A stretch of DNA of 64,000 nt from DATAOG01 sp963782885 (GCA_963782885.1 CAWALL010000013.1:372001-436000); one strand, 5' to 3'. Counted from the stretch's first letter, positions 45,950 to 54,614 are shown. The notes: generated by a model not told the origin, from the letters alone. Translations and numbers: made by a program.

Positions 45950-46547
45950 CTACCTGCCGTTCGGTGGCGGACGCCAGCACGACCCGGAGCTTCGGCTACG
46001 CGGCCGATGACAGCGTGGTCAGCGACGACCGCGGTGCCGACGTGTTCGGCTTCGCCTACGACGCCGCCGGCCGTCTGGCGGGCGTGGCCAAGAACAGCGC
46101 GCCCGAGGCGAGCTATGCTACGACGCCTTCGGTCTGCGGGTCTACAAGGCCTTGACGATCGGCGGCACGATGCATGCCAACTACGACCCGGACGGGCGGC
46201 TTCTGGCCGAGAGCGCGGCGACCGGCGTGGCGGACCGGGAGTACATCTGGCTGCCGCTCGACGTCGCGGGCGCGGGCGAGCAGGCCTGGGCGCTGCCGCT
46301 CGCGCTGGTGACCGATGCGGGCACATCCGGGCCCCGCATCCACTACCTCCATACCGACCAGCTCGGCACGCCGGTCGCGATGACCTCAGGCGGCCTCGGC
46401 CAGCTCGAATGGTCGGCGGTGCTGCGCCCGTTCGGCGAGGTCGAGACGATCACCGGGCACCAGGCGGTGATCCCCAGCCCCGGGTCGGCGGGCTTGGCTC
46501 GGCGTGCGCGGCGCCCGGCCGGCGTGTGGGTTTTAACCAGGCGTTAG
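45950..46547 (+). pseudogene. Second Rhs/YD-repeat fragment
   Basis: Begins in one frame (GADVFGFAYDAAGRLAGVAK), shifts near 46,113 (YDAFGLRVYKALTIGG) and continues to IHYLHTDQLGTPVAMTSG and LEWSAVLRPFGEVETI. The HTDQLGTP box and PFGE mark the end of the RHS core. The hallmark that follows in complete proteins (RFPGQY...) is missing, and the frame closes in unrelated sequence at 46,547. No N-terminal secretion region is present. Confidence 0.72.
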
Positions 46548-46552
46548 GAATT

Positions 46553-46790
46553 GGGCGTTAACCAAGTCTTCGGAGGGTCCATGCGACCGTGGGAATCCGT
46601 GCCGGCGGTCAGCGGCGCAGGTCGGCTTGGGCACAGCCGGGTTCGCCCCGAGGGGTCGGACCGGGTGAGCTCGAGCTGCGGTCTGGTCGGGGCGGCGGGC
46701 GCGGGCTCGAGCGGGATGCGGAGCCGGCCGTGCACGGCGGCCGTGCCGATCGGGCGGAGCGAGGCCCCGGGACTCGGAAAAATTGCCGGT
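46553..46790 (-). pseudogene. Decayed duplicate of the 3' part of the gene at 49,473-49,952
   Basis: The plus strand from 46,553 (GGGCGTTAACCAAGTCTTCG) runs parallel to 49,415 onward (GGGCGTTAACCGGGTCTTCG) for over 200 bases with many differences. On the minus strand it reads LRIPLEPAPAAPTRPQLELT, against LRIPLKPLPAPARLQLELT in the intact gene. Frame breaks make it non-coding. Confidence 0.68.
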
Positions 46791-46814
46791 CGTCGCTGAC
46801 CGGCTCGATTGTCG

Positions 46815-47090
46815 ATCGCCAGCCTGGTCGGGGCCGCACCGTTCAACCGCGACACCGGCGTGTTGCGCGGCCGGCGGACGATCCGGGGCGGCCGCGCCGA
46901 CGTCCGCGCCGCGCTCTCCATGGCGGCGTTGGTCGCCAGCCGGCGCAACCCCGCGATCCGCAGCTTCTACCGGCGTCTGCGGGCCAACGGCAAGTCGGCC
47001 AAGGTCGCGCTGATCGCCTGCCTGCGCAAGCTGATCACGATCCTCAATGCCATGCTGCGTGACGGCCGGCCATGGGCGCCGGCCCAGGTG
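46815..47090 (+). pseudogene. IS110-family transposase C-terminal fragment
   Basis: Reads SLVGAAPFNRDTGVLRGRRT, GGRADVRAALSMAALVASRR, NPAIRSFYRRL, then KVALIACLRKLITILNAML, the end of the Transposase_20 domain. The rest of the gene is missing. It is a different IS110 subgroup from the complete element at 10.2 kb (which has LGLTPRRYQSG at the same place). Confidence 0.78.
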
Positions 47091-47258
47091 AGGCGTCGAT
47101 GTGACGCCCGGGTTACCGCTGGCGCGCGGGTCAAGGCCAAAGCCGGCACCGCCGGTGGCCCGCAGGGCCAGCCTTGAGGCGGGCGGCCCGCGCCGGCGAC
47201 ACTGCCCAATCACAATGACGCTTGACCCAAGACAGTCGCTGACACGTTTCGCCTCGCC

Positions 47259-49250
47259 TCAGGTCCTCAAGCGCTGCTGCTCGCACCCCGGCAGGCGCTT
47301 CATGTCCGGCGATTTCGCGAGCTGTGCCTCGGTCGCGCACACCGGCAGCCCGGCCTTGCGGTTGGCGTCGAGAAACTGGGTCAACTCGATTTGGCGGGAG
47401 AACCATCCGGTATTGCTCAACCAGCGCTCCGCAGAGTACTCAGGATTGCTTTGCTTGAGCTCTGAGGCCGCGCGCGCCGCATCACTCGTCCGTCCGAGCT
47501 GCGCATACAGCAGCGGCCGAAAGACGAAATCCCACATCTCCCGATTCAGCCGGCTCTGCGTGACGGCGACGGCTCGGTCGTATTGGCCCGTGAAGAAGTA
47601 CACAGGCAGCAGCCCCTGATTGTACCAGTCGGGATAGTTCGGGTTGAGGCGGATGGCGCGGTCCGCCAGCTCTGCCGCCTGCGCCGGCCTCCCGAACCAC
47701 GGCATCCCCCACGCGGCGATCAGGAGCACATCGGCATCGTTCGGATTGAGGCTCATCGCCTTGTCAAACTCGGCGAGACTCTGCTCGAAGTCGCCGGTAT
47801 ACTGGTAATAGACGGCGAGCATCATGTGTGCCTGGCTGTCGGATGGGTCCAGGGCGAGTGCTGTTCGGACCGCCTTCAACCAGTCGTTCAGCGAGTCTTC
47901 CCGTGAACTGGTCCAGCCATCGTCGATGTCGTTACTGTACGCCATGGCCAAGCCGACGTAGGCTCGAACGAAGGTCGGGTCGATCGTGATCGCTTTCGTC
48001 AGGAGCTCCTTGGCCTTCTGATTGCCATCTTCAGTAAAGCGGTGCTTGTACTCGATTGCGAGCAGATAGTTCTCGTAGGCCTGCAGGCTCTCCGGGGGCT
48101 TGCGATGGGCGCTCTCTCGCCCGGCCCGGGTCAGGACGCCGGCCATAGGCGTGGCGAGCGTACCGGCGATTTTCTGGGTCACCTCGTCCTGGACGACGAA
48201 AATGTCCTCGGCCGGCCGGTCATAGCGCTCGGCCCACAGATGAGCGCCCGTGATGCCATCTATCAGCTGCGCCGTGACACGCATGCGCTCAGCGTCGATC
48301 TGCAGGCTGCCTTCGAGGACGTACTGGACGCCGAGATCGCGCGCGACCTGACGGACATCGACCGGCTTGCCCTTGTAGACCTCGGTCGAATTGCGGGCGA
48401 TCACGAACAGCTCCCGGAACCGTGACAGGTCGGTGATCACGTCCTCGGTGAGGCCGCCGGCGAGACGCTCCTGCTGGGGATCGCCGGAGAGGTTCTCGAA
48501 CGGCAGCACCGCGATCGAGGGCTTGTCGGGCAGCGGCAGCGCCGGTTTGGCTGCCGCGGCGGCAACGGCCGCAGCGCCTCCAATCGAACCCGGTGCTTGC
48601 GGCCACATCCCGAACCAGGCTCCGCCGGCGCCGAGCGCCAGGAGGAGGACCACGGCGGCCGCGACCGCCGGCCAGCGGCGCTGCTTCCAGACCGCTCGGC
48701 GACGACCCGCAGCGCGAGCAGGCAGATCCAGGTTGACCCGATAGACGGTGACCGGCTCGGTGATGTTCTTGACCCGGTGCTCGCCCATCGGCTCGAACGG
48801 TAGATCAAGCTTGGCCTTGACCTGGTTCCAGACGTTGCGCGCGATGCAGATGCCGCCGGGCTCGGCCAGGCCCTCGAGGCGCGCCGCGACGTTCACGCCG
48901 TCCCCCAGGATATCGCCGTCCTCGACGATGATGTCGCCGACATTGATTCCGATCCGGAACGCCAGTCGCCGCTCATCCGGGAAAACCGCCTCGCGCTGGG
49001 CGACTGCCGTCTGAATCGCGACCGCGCACTCGACCGCATCGACCGCGCTCGCGAACTCGACCAGCGCGCCGTCGCCCATCAGCTTGACGATTCGGCCGTG
49101 ATATTCGGCGATCAGCGGCTCGATGAAGTCTTTCCGCAGGGCCTTCAGACGCGCGATCGTGCCGGCCTCGTCCTCGCCGACCAAGCGCGAGTAGCCGACC
49201 ACGTCCGCGGCCAGTATCGCCGCGAGCTTCCGTTCCGTGCGCGGGGCCAT
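47259..49250 (-). CDS. Adenylate/guanylate cyclase with TolB-like and TPR domains
   Basis: A 663-residue protein. Residues ~1-175 are a class III cyclase domain: metal sites ILAADVVGYSRLV and KLMGDGALVEF, purine-site region DGVNVAARLEGLAEPGG. A single membrane helix lies near residues 195-215. Next comes a TolB/FlgO-like domain (SIAVLPFENLSGDPQQE, GLTEDVITDLSR). TPR units then run to the end (LLIAAWGMPWFGRPAQAAEL, DRAIRLNPNYPDWYNQGLLP). The architecture is common in alphaproteobacteria; the sensed signal is unknown. It stands between the direct repeats at 46.55 and 49.4 kb. Confidence 0.88.
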   Translation of the reverse strand: MAPRTERKLAAILAADVVGYSRLVGEDEAGTIARLKALRKDFIEPLIAEYHGRIVKLMGDGALVEFASAVDAVECAVAIQTAVAQREAVFPDERRLAFRIGINVGDIIVEDGDILGDGVNVAARLEGLAEPGGICIARNVWNQVKAKLDLPFEPMGEHRVKNITEPVTVYRVNLDLPARAAGRRRAVWKQRRWPAVAAAVVLLLALGAGGAWFGMWPQAPGSIGGAAAVAAAAAKPALPLPDKPSIAVLPFENLSGDPQQERLAGGLTEDVITDLSRFRELFVIARNSTEVYKGKPVDVRQVARDLGVQYVLEGSLQIDAERMRVTAQLIDGITGAHLWAERYDRPAEDIFVVQDEVTQKIAGTLATPMAGVLTRAGRESAHRKPPESLQAYENYLLAIEYKHRFTEDGNQKAKELLTKAITIDPTFVRAYVGLAMAYSNDIDDGWTSSREDSLNDWLKAVRTALALDPSDSQAHMMLAVYYQYTGDFEQSLAEFDKAMSLNPNDADVLLIAAWGMPWFGRPAQAAELADRAIRLNPNYPDWYNQGLLPVYFFTGQYDRAVAVTQSRLNREMWDFVFRPLLYAQLGRTSDAARAASELKQSNPEYSAERWLSNTGWFSRQIELTQFLDANRKAGLPVCATEAQLAKSPDMKRLPGCEQQRLRT

Positions 49251-49390
49251 GACCTGCCCTCCGCCGCTGCCGCCGAAATTGACGGCTCGATGAGGCTACT
49301 CGCTCCGGGCGCCGGGGTCGATCAAATGTTGCGCTCGCGCTCGAACCTGGAGCTGCTCGGCCGAGCCGCGCCAGATCGCTGAGATCGGCC

Positions 49391-49424
49391 GGCGTTAACG
49401 GGGCGTTAACCAGCGGGCGTTAAC
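49391..49424. repeat. Three copies of GGCGTTAAC
   Basis: GGCGTTAAC occurs at 49391-49399, 49402-49410 and 49416-49424, upstream of the cyclase gene and downstream of the small membrane gene. GGGCGTTAACC also starts the decayed duplicate at 46,553. It may be the edge of the duplicated segment or a binding motif. Confidence 0.5.
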
Positions 49425-49472
49425 CGGGTCTTCGGCGGGTCCATGGGACCGTGGAACTCCGTTGCCCGCGGG

Positions 49473-49952
49473 TCAGTGGGGCAGGTCGGCTTCGTAGAAG
49501 CCGAGGTCGCCCGAGGCGTCGGACCAGGTGAGCTCGAGCTGCAGCCTGGCGGGCGCGGGCAAGGGTTTGAGCGGGATGCGCAGCGTGCTGTGGGCGGCGA
49601 CCGTGCCGATGCGGGCGGGATCGAGGGTTTCGGGATCGATCAGCGGGCAGCGGTCAAGGGTGGCGCCGTTGATCGAGACCGTGAAGTCCTGCGCGGCGGC
49701 GTGGCCCTCGTTGCGGATCGTCAGCCAGGTCCTGACCGTCACCTCCTGCTCGATGGTGGCGAACAGACGGGCGCGCCTGGCGTCGCGCTCGCGGAGGCTG
49801 CGGAGCGCGTCCTCGGCCCGCGCGAGCTGCGCCTCGAGGTCCTGGCCGCGGCGCCTTGCGCCAAGGCCGACCACCGTGGCGGCGCCGGCGAGCGCGAGGC
49901 CGCCCGCGGCCACCAGCCAGAGCACGAAGACCGCGCCTTCGATCGGAGCCAT
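49473..49952 (-). CDS. Hypothetical membrane-anchored protein
   Basis: About 159 residues from ATG 49952 (MAPIEGAVFVLWLVAAGG); the 50 codons before it look non-coding. One N-terminal helix (FVLWLVAAGGLALAGAATVV) anchors it. A coiled-coil-like stretch follows (DLEAQLARAEDALRSLRE), then a beta-rich domain (TVRTWLTIRNEGHAAAQDF, LRIPLKPLPAPARLQLEL) like an Ig-type fold. I do not recognise the family. A broken copy of its 3' part lies 2.9 kb away at 46,553-46,790. Confidence 0.62.
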   Translation of the reverse strand: MAPIEGAVFVLWLVAAGGLALAGAATVVGLGARRRGQDLEAQLARAEDALRSLRERDARRARLFATIEQEVTVRTWLTIRNEGHAAAQDFTVSINGATLDRCPLIDPETLDPARIGTVAAHSTLRIPLKPLPAPARLQLELTWSDASGDLGFYEADLPH

Positions 49953-50242
49953 GTCCACCTCCGCCAAGGCGCGCCGCCTGAGCGATGGCCCTGCCGCTCG
50001 CTGTCGGCGAGGAGCAGCCCGCCCGCGCGCCCGATCGCGATACTGCCACGGCACAGTCCAGCAAACCACACGCCCGCTCGCGCGAAAACCGGGCAGCGCC
50101 ATCGGCGGCGGGATCAGGGGCCGCGGACCCTCGTGCTCGACGCGACCCCGGCGGGGGCGGCCGCCGGCCGTGCGGGTCGGGGCGGCCGGCTTCGCTGGCC
50201 GGGGCCTGGCGGGCGGGGTAGAGTGGCGGCGGAGGGCCCTGC

Positions 50243-51535
50243 ATGCAGGATCTGTTCGCGGCCGCGCGCGCGGCGTTCGACCATGCCTATGCGCCTTACT
50301 CGAACTTTCGGGTCGGGGCGGCCGTGCGCGGCGCGTCCGGGAAGGTGTTCGCCGGCGCCAATGTCGAGAACGCGAGCTTCCCCGAGGGCGAGTGCGCCGA
50401 GGCGGGCGCGCTCGCGGCGCTGGTCGCGGCCGGCGAGCGGCGGATCACCGAGGCGCTGGTCGTGGCCGCAGGCGAGCGGCTGTGCACGCCCTGCGGCGGC
50501 TGCCGGCAGCGGCTGGCCGAGTTCGGCGGGCCCGAGGTGCCGGTCCACCTCTGCGGGCCCGAGGGTCTGCACCGGACCGTGACGCTCGGGGAGCTGCTGC
50601 CGTTGGCGTTCGGGTTCGAGGCGGGCAACGGAATGGGTCCTCGGGTCAGGCCCGAGAACGACAGTCCGGGGTCGGGGCTGAGGAGCGGAACCGGGTCGGA
50701 GCCGAGGAGCGGCGGCGCAGTCGAGAAGATCCGGGCGCGGCGGCCGGGGTTCGTGCCGCGGGTCGGGCTGATCCTGGGCTCGGGGCTCGGCGGGATCGCG
50801 GCTGCGCTCGAGGACGCCCTGGCGATCGATTATGGGGAGCTCCCGGGCTTTCCGCGCGCGGGCGTCGAGGGCCATGCCGGGCGCCTGGTGCTGGGCCGGC
50901 TCGCGGGCGTGCCGCTTGCCTGTCTGCAGGGCCGGGTCCATCTCTACGAGGGTGGGCCGGCGGCGGCGCTCGCCGTGCTGCCGCGGACGCTGAAGGCGCT
51001 CGGCTGCGAGCTCCTGATCCTGACCAACGCCTCCGGCGCGCTGCGGCCGGACCTCGCTCCGGGAAGTGTCGTGCTGATCGAGGACCACATCAACCTGCTC
51101 GGTCAGAACCCGTTGATCGGTGTCAACGATCCGGCGATCGGGCCGCGCTTTCCGGATCTTTCCGAGGTTTACGACCGGGCATTGCGCGCCCGCCTGGAAG
51201 GGGTCGCCGGGCGCCTTGGGATTCCGCTCGCGTCGGCGGTCTACCTCGCGACGCTCGGGCCCTGCTTCGAGACCCCGGCCGAGATCCGGGCGTTCCGGGC
51301 GCTCGGCGCCGATCTGGTCGGCATGTCGACGGTGCCGGAGGCGATCAGCGCCCGCCACTGCGGCCTCAAGGTGCTGGGGCTCTCGATCGTGACCAATCTC
51401 GCGGCCGGGCTCGCGGCCGAGCCACTCAGCCACGCCGAAACCCTGGCCCGGGCCGCCGGCGCGGCGGCGACGGTCCAGCGTCTTTTGACCGGCCTGCTCG
51501 AGGAGCTTGCGGATGACCGATCGAACTCAGGCTGA
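50243..51535 (+). CDS. Fused cytidine deaminase - purine nucleoside phosphorylase
   Basis: A 430-residue protein joining two salvage enzymes. Residues 1-125 are cytidine deaminase: zinc Cys C51 with catalytic E53 in ECAEAGAL, and C84/C87 in CTPCGGCRQR. Residues ~165-430 are a trimeric-type purine nucleoside phosphorylase: ILGSGLGG, LPGFPRAGVEGHAGR, GRVHLYEGG, NASGALR, HINLLGQNPLIG and GMSTVPE. Both active sites look complete. The linker (~128-162) is Gly/Ser/Arg-rich and holds a palindromic repeat. It overlaps deoC by 23 bp. The two domains are normally separate neighbouring genes, so this is a gene fusion or a frame running through an inserted repeat. Confidence 0.9.
   Translation: MQDLFAAARAAFDHAYAPYSNFRVGAAVRGASGKVFAGANVENASFPEGECAEAGALAALVAAGERRITEALVVAAGERLCTPCGGCRQRLAEFGGPEVPVHLCGPEGLHRTVTLGELLPLAFGFEAGNGMGPRVRPENDSPGSGLRSGTGSEPRSGGAVEKIRARRPGFVPRVGLILGSGLGGIAAALEDALAIDYGELPGFPRAGVEGHAGRLVLGRLAGVPLACLQGRVHLYEGGPAAALAVLPRTLKALGCELLILTNASGALRPDLAPGSVVLIEDHINLLGQNPLIGVNDPAIGPRFPDLSEVYDRALRARLEGVAGRLGIPLASAVYLATLGPCFETPAEIRAFRALGADLVGMSTVPEAISARHCGLKVLGLSIVTNLAAGLAAEPLSHAETLARAAGAAATVQRLLTGLLEELADDRSNSG
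50640..50656. repeat. Palindromic repeat element inside the Cdd-PNP linker
   Basis: CTCGGG-TCAGG-CCCGAG, in the context GGGTCCTCGGGTCAGGCC, resembles the dispersed CGGGTCA-GCCCGAG palindromes seen through many alphaproteobacterial genomes, usually between genes. Here it is translated in frame as GPRVRPEND. No other copy is seen in this window. Confidence 0.5.
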
Positions 51536-52331
51536 ACTGCTCGAGAGCGCGGCCGCGGCGCCGGCGAGCCGCGAGGCCGCCGCCCGCATCCTGCCGCTGG
51601 TCGATCTGACCGCGCTCGGCGATGATGCCACGAGTGCCGAGGTCGACGCGGTCTGCGCCAAGGCGCTCGAGGCCGGGGTCGCCGCGGTCTGCGTCTGGCC
51701 GCGGTTTCTGCCGATCGCCAAAGCGAGGCTCGGCCACAGCGGCGTGCGCCTGGCGACGGTCGCGAACTTCCCGGACGGCTCGGACGACATCGCGCGCGCC
51801 GCCCGCGAGACCGCTGACGCGCTGCTCGCCGGCGCCGACGAGGTCGACGTGGTGGCGCCGGTCCAGGCGATCATGGACGGCGATCTCGGCCTCGTCACCG
51901 AGCTCGTCCAGGCCTGCCGGAGTAAGGCGCCGGAGCGCACGCTCAAGGTCATCCTCGAGACCGGCAGGCTCCAGGAGCCGGCGCGGATCGCGGCCGCCGC
52001 GCGCGCCGCGGTCATGGCCGGCGCCGATTTCCTCAAGACCTCGACCGGCAAGTCCGGGCCCGGCGCCAGCCTCGAGGCGGCCGCGGTCCTGCTCGCGGTG
52101 ATCGAGGAGGCCGAAGGCCGGGTCGGGCTCAAGGTTGCGGGCGGGATCCGCACGACCGAGCAGGCGGCGCAGTATCTGCATCTCGTCGATCAGGTCATGG
52201 GCCGCGGCTGGACCGCCCCGGAGACCCTGCGCTTCGGCGCTTCGGCGCTGCTCGACGACCTTTTGCGCATGCTGAGCGTGCCGCCCGACCGCGACGATGA
52301 CGACGACGATGACGGCCAGGATGGCGAATAG
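51513..52331 (+). CDS. deoC: Deoxyribose-phosphate aldolase
   Basis: A 272-residue class I aldolase that splits deoxyribose-5-phosphate into acetaldehyde and glyceraldehyde-3-phosphate. The Schiff-base Lys is in FLKTSTGKSGPGAS, the second Lys in VGLKVAGGIRTTEQA, the catalytic Asp in EVDVVAPVQ. ATG 51513 overlaps the fused cdd-pnp stop, so the two are coupled. The C-terminus ends in an unusual acidic run (seven consecutive Asp within DRDDDDDDDGQDGE). It completes the pathway begun by the phosphorylases. Confidence 0.92.
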   Translation: MTDRTQAELLESAAAAPASREAAARILPLVDLTALGDDATSAEVDAVCAKALEAGVAAVCVWPRFLPIAKARLGHSGVRLATVANFPDGSDDIARAARETADALLAGADEVDVVAPVQAIMDGDLGLVTELVQACRSKAPERTLKVILETGRLQEPARIAAAARAAVMAGADFLKTSTGKSGPGASLEAAAVLLAVIEEAEGRVGLKVAGGIRTTEQAAQYLHLVDQVMGRGWTAPETLRFGASALLDDLLRMLSVPPDRDDDDDDDGQDGE

Positions 52332-52348
52332 CGGCGGGAGCGGATCGC

Positions 52349-52981
52349 TCAGCCGCTGATCTGGAACGCGCTGCGCAGGCCGTCGAGCACGTACTGCACC
52401 GCGAGCGCCGCGAGCAGGATGCCGAGCAGGCGCGAGATCACGTGGGTGAGCGTCGGGCCCAGCAGCCGCTCGAGCGGCTCCAGCAGCAGCAGGATCAGGA
52501 CGCAGAGCGCGAGCACCGCGACCAGCGCCGCGAGCACGATCGCCTGCCCGATCGGATTGTCCTGATAGCGGTCCATCAGCAGCATGATCGAGGCGATCGC
52601 ACCCGGTCCCGACAGCAGCGGGATCGCGAGCGGAAAGACGGCGAGGTCGTCGTGGCCGCCGACTTCGCGCAGCTCGTCCGCCGAGCGCGAGCGGCGATCG
52701 ATCCGGCGCTCGAAGACCATCTCGAGCGCGATCAGCAGCAGCATCAGGCCGCCGGCGGTCCGGAACGCGGCCAGCCCGATGCCGAGCAGCCCGAGCAGGC
52801 GCTCGCCGACCAGGCCGAAGCCGAGCAGGATCAGGCTCGCGATCATCGCCCCCTTGAGCGCCATCCGGCGCCGGTCGGCCGCCGCCATGCCGGCCGTGAG
52901 CGCGAGCAGGACCGGCACCAGCCCGAGCGGATCGATGACCACGAACAGCGTGGTGAACGCGTGCAGAACGATGTCGAGCAT
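52349..52981 (-). CDS. MarC family inner-membrane protein
   Basis: About 210 residues from ATG 52981 (MLDIVLHAFTTLFVVIDPLG), with six hydrophobic helices. VVIDPLGLVPVLLALTAG and the later IPLLSGPGAIASIMLLMDRY are MarC hallmarks. The family was once linked to multiple antibiotic resistance, but its transport role is unproven. It is convergent with deoC and divergent from the SPOR gene, sitting in the middle of the nucleoside salvage genes. Confidence 0.88.
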   Translation of the reverse strand: MLDIVLHAFTTLFVVIDPLGLVPVLLALTAGMAAADRRRMALKGAMIASLILLGFGLVGERLLGLLGIGLAAFRTAGGLMLLLIALEMVFERRIDRRSRSADELREVGGHDDLAVFPLAIPLLSGPGAIASIMLLMDRYQDNPIGQAIVLAALVAVLALCVLILLLLEPLERLLGPTLTHVISRLLGILLAALAVQYVLDGLRSAFQISG

Positions 52982-53071
52982 GGCGCTTCGCGCTCCCCTC
53001 GCCGCCATCATAGCGCCACGGCAGCGGCCGACGCCGCGAAAGGCGGCGCGGTCACCGATCGTGAGTCCAGG

Positions 53072-53101
53072 TTAACGTCGCGAATTAATGTTCTAGGTTA
53101 A
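53072..53101. promoter_or_regulatory. Three TTAA boxes at 13-bp spacing upstream of the SPOR gene
   Basis: TTAA occurs at 53072-53075, 53085-53088 and 53098-53101, separated each time by nine bases, in an AT-rich patch between marC and the SPOR gene. CtrA sites in alphaproteobacteria are TTAA-N7-TTAA, so the spacing is two bases too long for that. The periodic layout still suggests a regulatory site. Confidence 0.35.
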
Positions 53102-53169
53102 TATTCTTGCAGAAAAGGCAAAAATCGCCTAGAATGCCATCGATGGACGCGCATGGTGGAGGAATGCCG

Positions 53170-53170
53170 A
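53170..53170 (+). promoter_or_regulatory. Ribosome binding site deciding the SPOR start
   Basis: GGTGGAGGA at 53155-53163 lies six bases before ATG 53170. Earlier possible starts in the same frame (TTG 53107, ATG 53134, 53143) lack such a site. Confidence 0.5.
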
Positions 53171-54546
53171 TGACCGCTGGCCGCTTCGAGCCCTCCGGAG
53201 TTGCCGAGCCCCACGGGCCGGCCGAGCCGCATCAGCGGACCGAGAGCTGGGAGCAGGCCGGGAATTGGGAGCAGGCCGGGAATTGGGAGCAGGCCGGGAA
53301 TTGGGAGCAGGCCGAGCCCTGGGATTACGACGAGGCCCACGCCCACCCCGAAGCCCCCCATGCTGAAGCCCCCCATGCTGGAGCCCTGCATCAAGACCCC
53401 CCGCATCGGGAAGGCCCGCATCAGGCAGGCGATCAGGGGTCGGACGTGCCCGTCAGCCGCGACCGGGAGGGGAGCCCACGTTTCGGCCGGTTCCGGGCCG
53501 CGGTCGCGAACACGCTGCCGCCGATGTCGGAGCTCGAGGTCCCGGCGCGCGCCCGTCCGCTCGCCTGGGCCCCATGGCTGGACGCGATCCGGACCGGGCG
53601 CTTGTGGGTCAGCGCTCTGTGGCTGGTCGGCGCCGCCGGCGCCGGCATGCTGGCGGGCCTGGTCAGCACCAATCTTGTGGCGCTGGCGTTGAATTCGGAG
53701 GCCTCGAACCCGGTCGCGGCGCCGTCGGCGGTCGCGCCCGCGACGCTCTCGGCACCCGCACCCGCGTCCGACCCGGCCCAGGCGACGGCGCGACCGGCAG
53801 TCGTGAGCGACGGCCATGCCGCCGTTGGCCGGACCGCCAGCCTCGAGCCGACCCCGCCGGCGGGGGCGCCCAGCGAGAGCGCGAGCCGGCCGGTCGAGAC
53901 CGCCGCCCGCCCGGCGCCGAGCGCGCCGCCGGTGTCGGCCGCGACCGGCCCAGCCATCCCCGAGGCGGCGCCGACCCCGGCGCCAACCGCCGCTCCCGCA
54001 CCGGAGAAGCCCAGGCCAGCGCCGGAAGCCTTGAAGCTGGCGGCGCTGGTCGAGCCCGCGCCGGGCCTCCCCGAGGCAGCCGATGCCACGCCGGCCGACG
54101 GTCCGCCGGCGCCCGCCCCGGTCGCCGCCAAGGCTCCGGCCGATCAGGCCGCTCGAGCGCCGGCGCCGACCCCGCCGCCCTCGGCCGCCGAGGCCAGGGT
54201 CACGACGCCGCTCCCGCTGGCGACCACCGCGGCGCCGGCGATCACCGCCGCGCCGGCGACCGCCACCGAGCCAGCGACCGCCACCGCGTCAACCGCGAAG
54301 TATCGCGTCCAGCTGGCCCTGCTGCGTGACCGGCAGAACGCCAAATACGTCTGGCAGGATTTCGTCGCCAGGTTCGGTCCGGCCGCCAACGATCTTCACC
54401 GGTACGTGTTCCCGACCCGGACCGCGCATGGCACCCGGCACCTGGTCCAGGTCGGCCCGTTCGCCGACGAGACCCGCGCCGAGGCCGTGTGCGACAAGCT
54501 CAAGGAGCGCGGCGGCGACTGCCTGGTGGTCCGGCAGCCGTCCTGA
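53170..54546 (+). CDS. SPOR domain-containing membrane protein
   Basis: About 458 residues. A soluble, Glu/Trp-rich N-terminus carries three near-identical GNWEQA-type repeats and a His/Pro/Ala stretch. One membrane helix follows (VSALWLVGAAGAGMLAGLVS, around residue 150). Next is a long Pro/Ala linker that would cross the periplasm. The C-terminal SPOR domain (KYRVQLALLRDRQNAKYVWQ ... HLVQVGPFADETRAEAVCDK) would bind denuded peptidoglycan at the septum. Length and linker fit alphaproteobacterial SPOR proteins involved in division or envelope maintenance. Confidence 0.82.
   Translation: MTAGRFEPSGVAEPHGPAEPHQRTESWEQAGNWEQAGNWEQAGNWEQAEPWDYDEAHAHPEAPHAEAPHAGALHQDPPHREGPHQAGDQGSDVPVSRDREGSPRFGRFRAAVANTLPPMSELEVPARARPLAWAPWLDAIRTGRLWVSALWLVGAAGAGMLAGLVSTNLVALALNSEASNPVAAPSAVAPATLSAPAPASDPAQATARPAVVSDGHAAVGRTASLEPTPPAGAPSESASRPVETAARPAPSAPPVSAATGPAIPEAAPTPAPTAAPAPEKPRPAPEALKLAALVEPAPGLPEAADATPADGPPAPAPVAAKAPADQAARAPAPTPPPSAAEARVTTPLPLATTAAPAITAAPATATEPATATASTAKYRVQLALLRDRQNAKYVWQDFVARFGPAANDLHRYVFPTRTAHGTRHLVQVGPFADETRAEAVCDKLKERGGDCLVVRQPS
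53248..53316. repeat. 18-bp tandem repeat, 3.8 copies
   Basis: Units TGGGAGCAGGCCGGGAAT at 53248-53265, 53266-53283 and 53284-53301 are identical; a partial fourth ends at 53316. The period is a multiple of three, so each unit adds W-E-Q-A-G-N to the SPOR protein. Copy number may vary between strains. Confidence 0.9.
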
Positions 54547-54568
54547 GCTCGACCCGAGCCCGCCCGGC

Positions 54569-54587
54569 CCGCGCCACCCTGGCGCGG
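54569..54587. terminator. Short GC-rich hairpin after the SPOR gene
   Basis: CCGCGCCA (54569-54576) pairs perfectly with TGGCGCGG (54580-54587) over a CCC loop, 23 bp after the SPOR stop and 28 bp before deoA. No T-run follows, so it would be a weak or Rho-assisted stop. Confidence 0.4.
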
Positions 54588-54614
54588 CGGCGCGGGGCGC
54601 GCTAACTCAGGCCG

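Noticed and set aside
49391..49424. CtrA binding sites in the GGCGTTAAC repeats
   Set aside because: The TTAA words are 11 and 14 bases apart start to start, so only the first interval gives TTAA-N7-TTAA, and the copies lie at the edge of a duplicated segment; evidence too thin.
53248..53316. CRISPR-like short repeats
   Set aside because: Units are contiguous, without spacers, and in frame within a protein gene.
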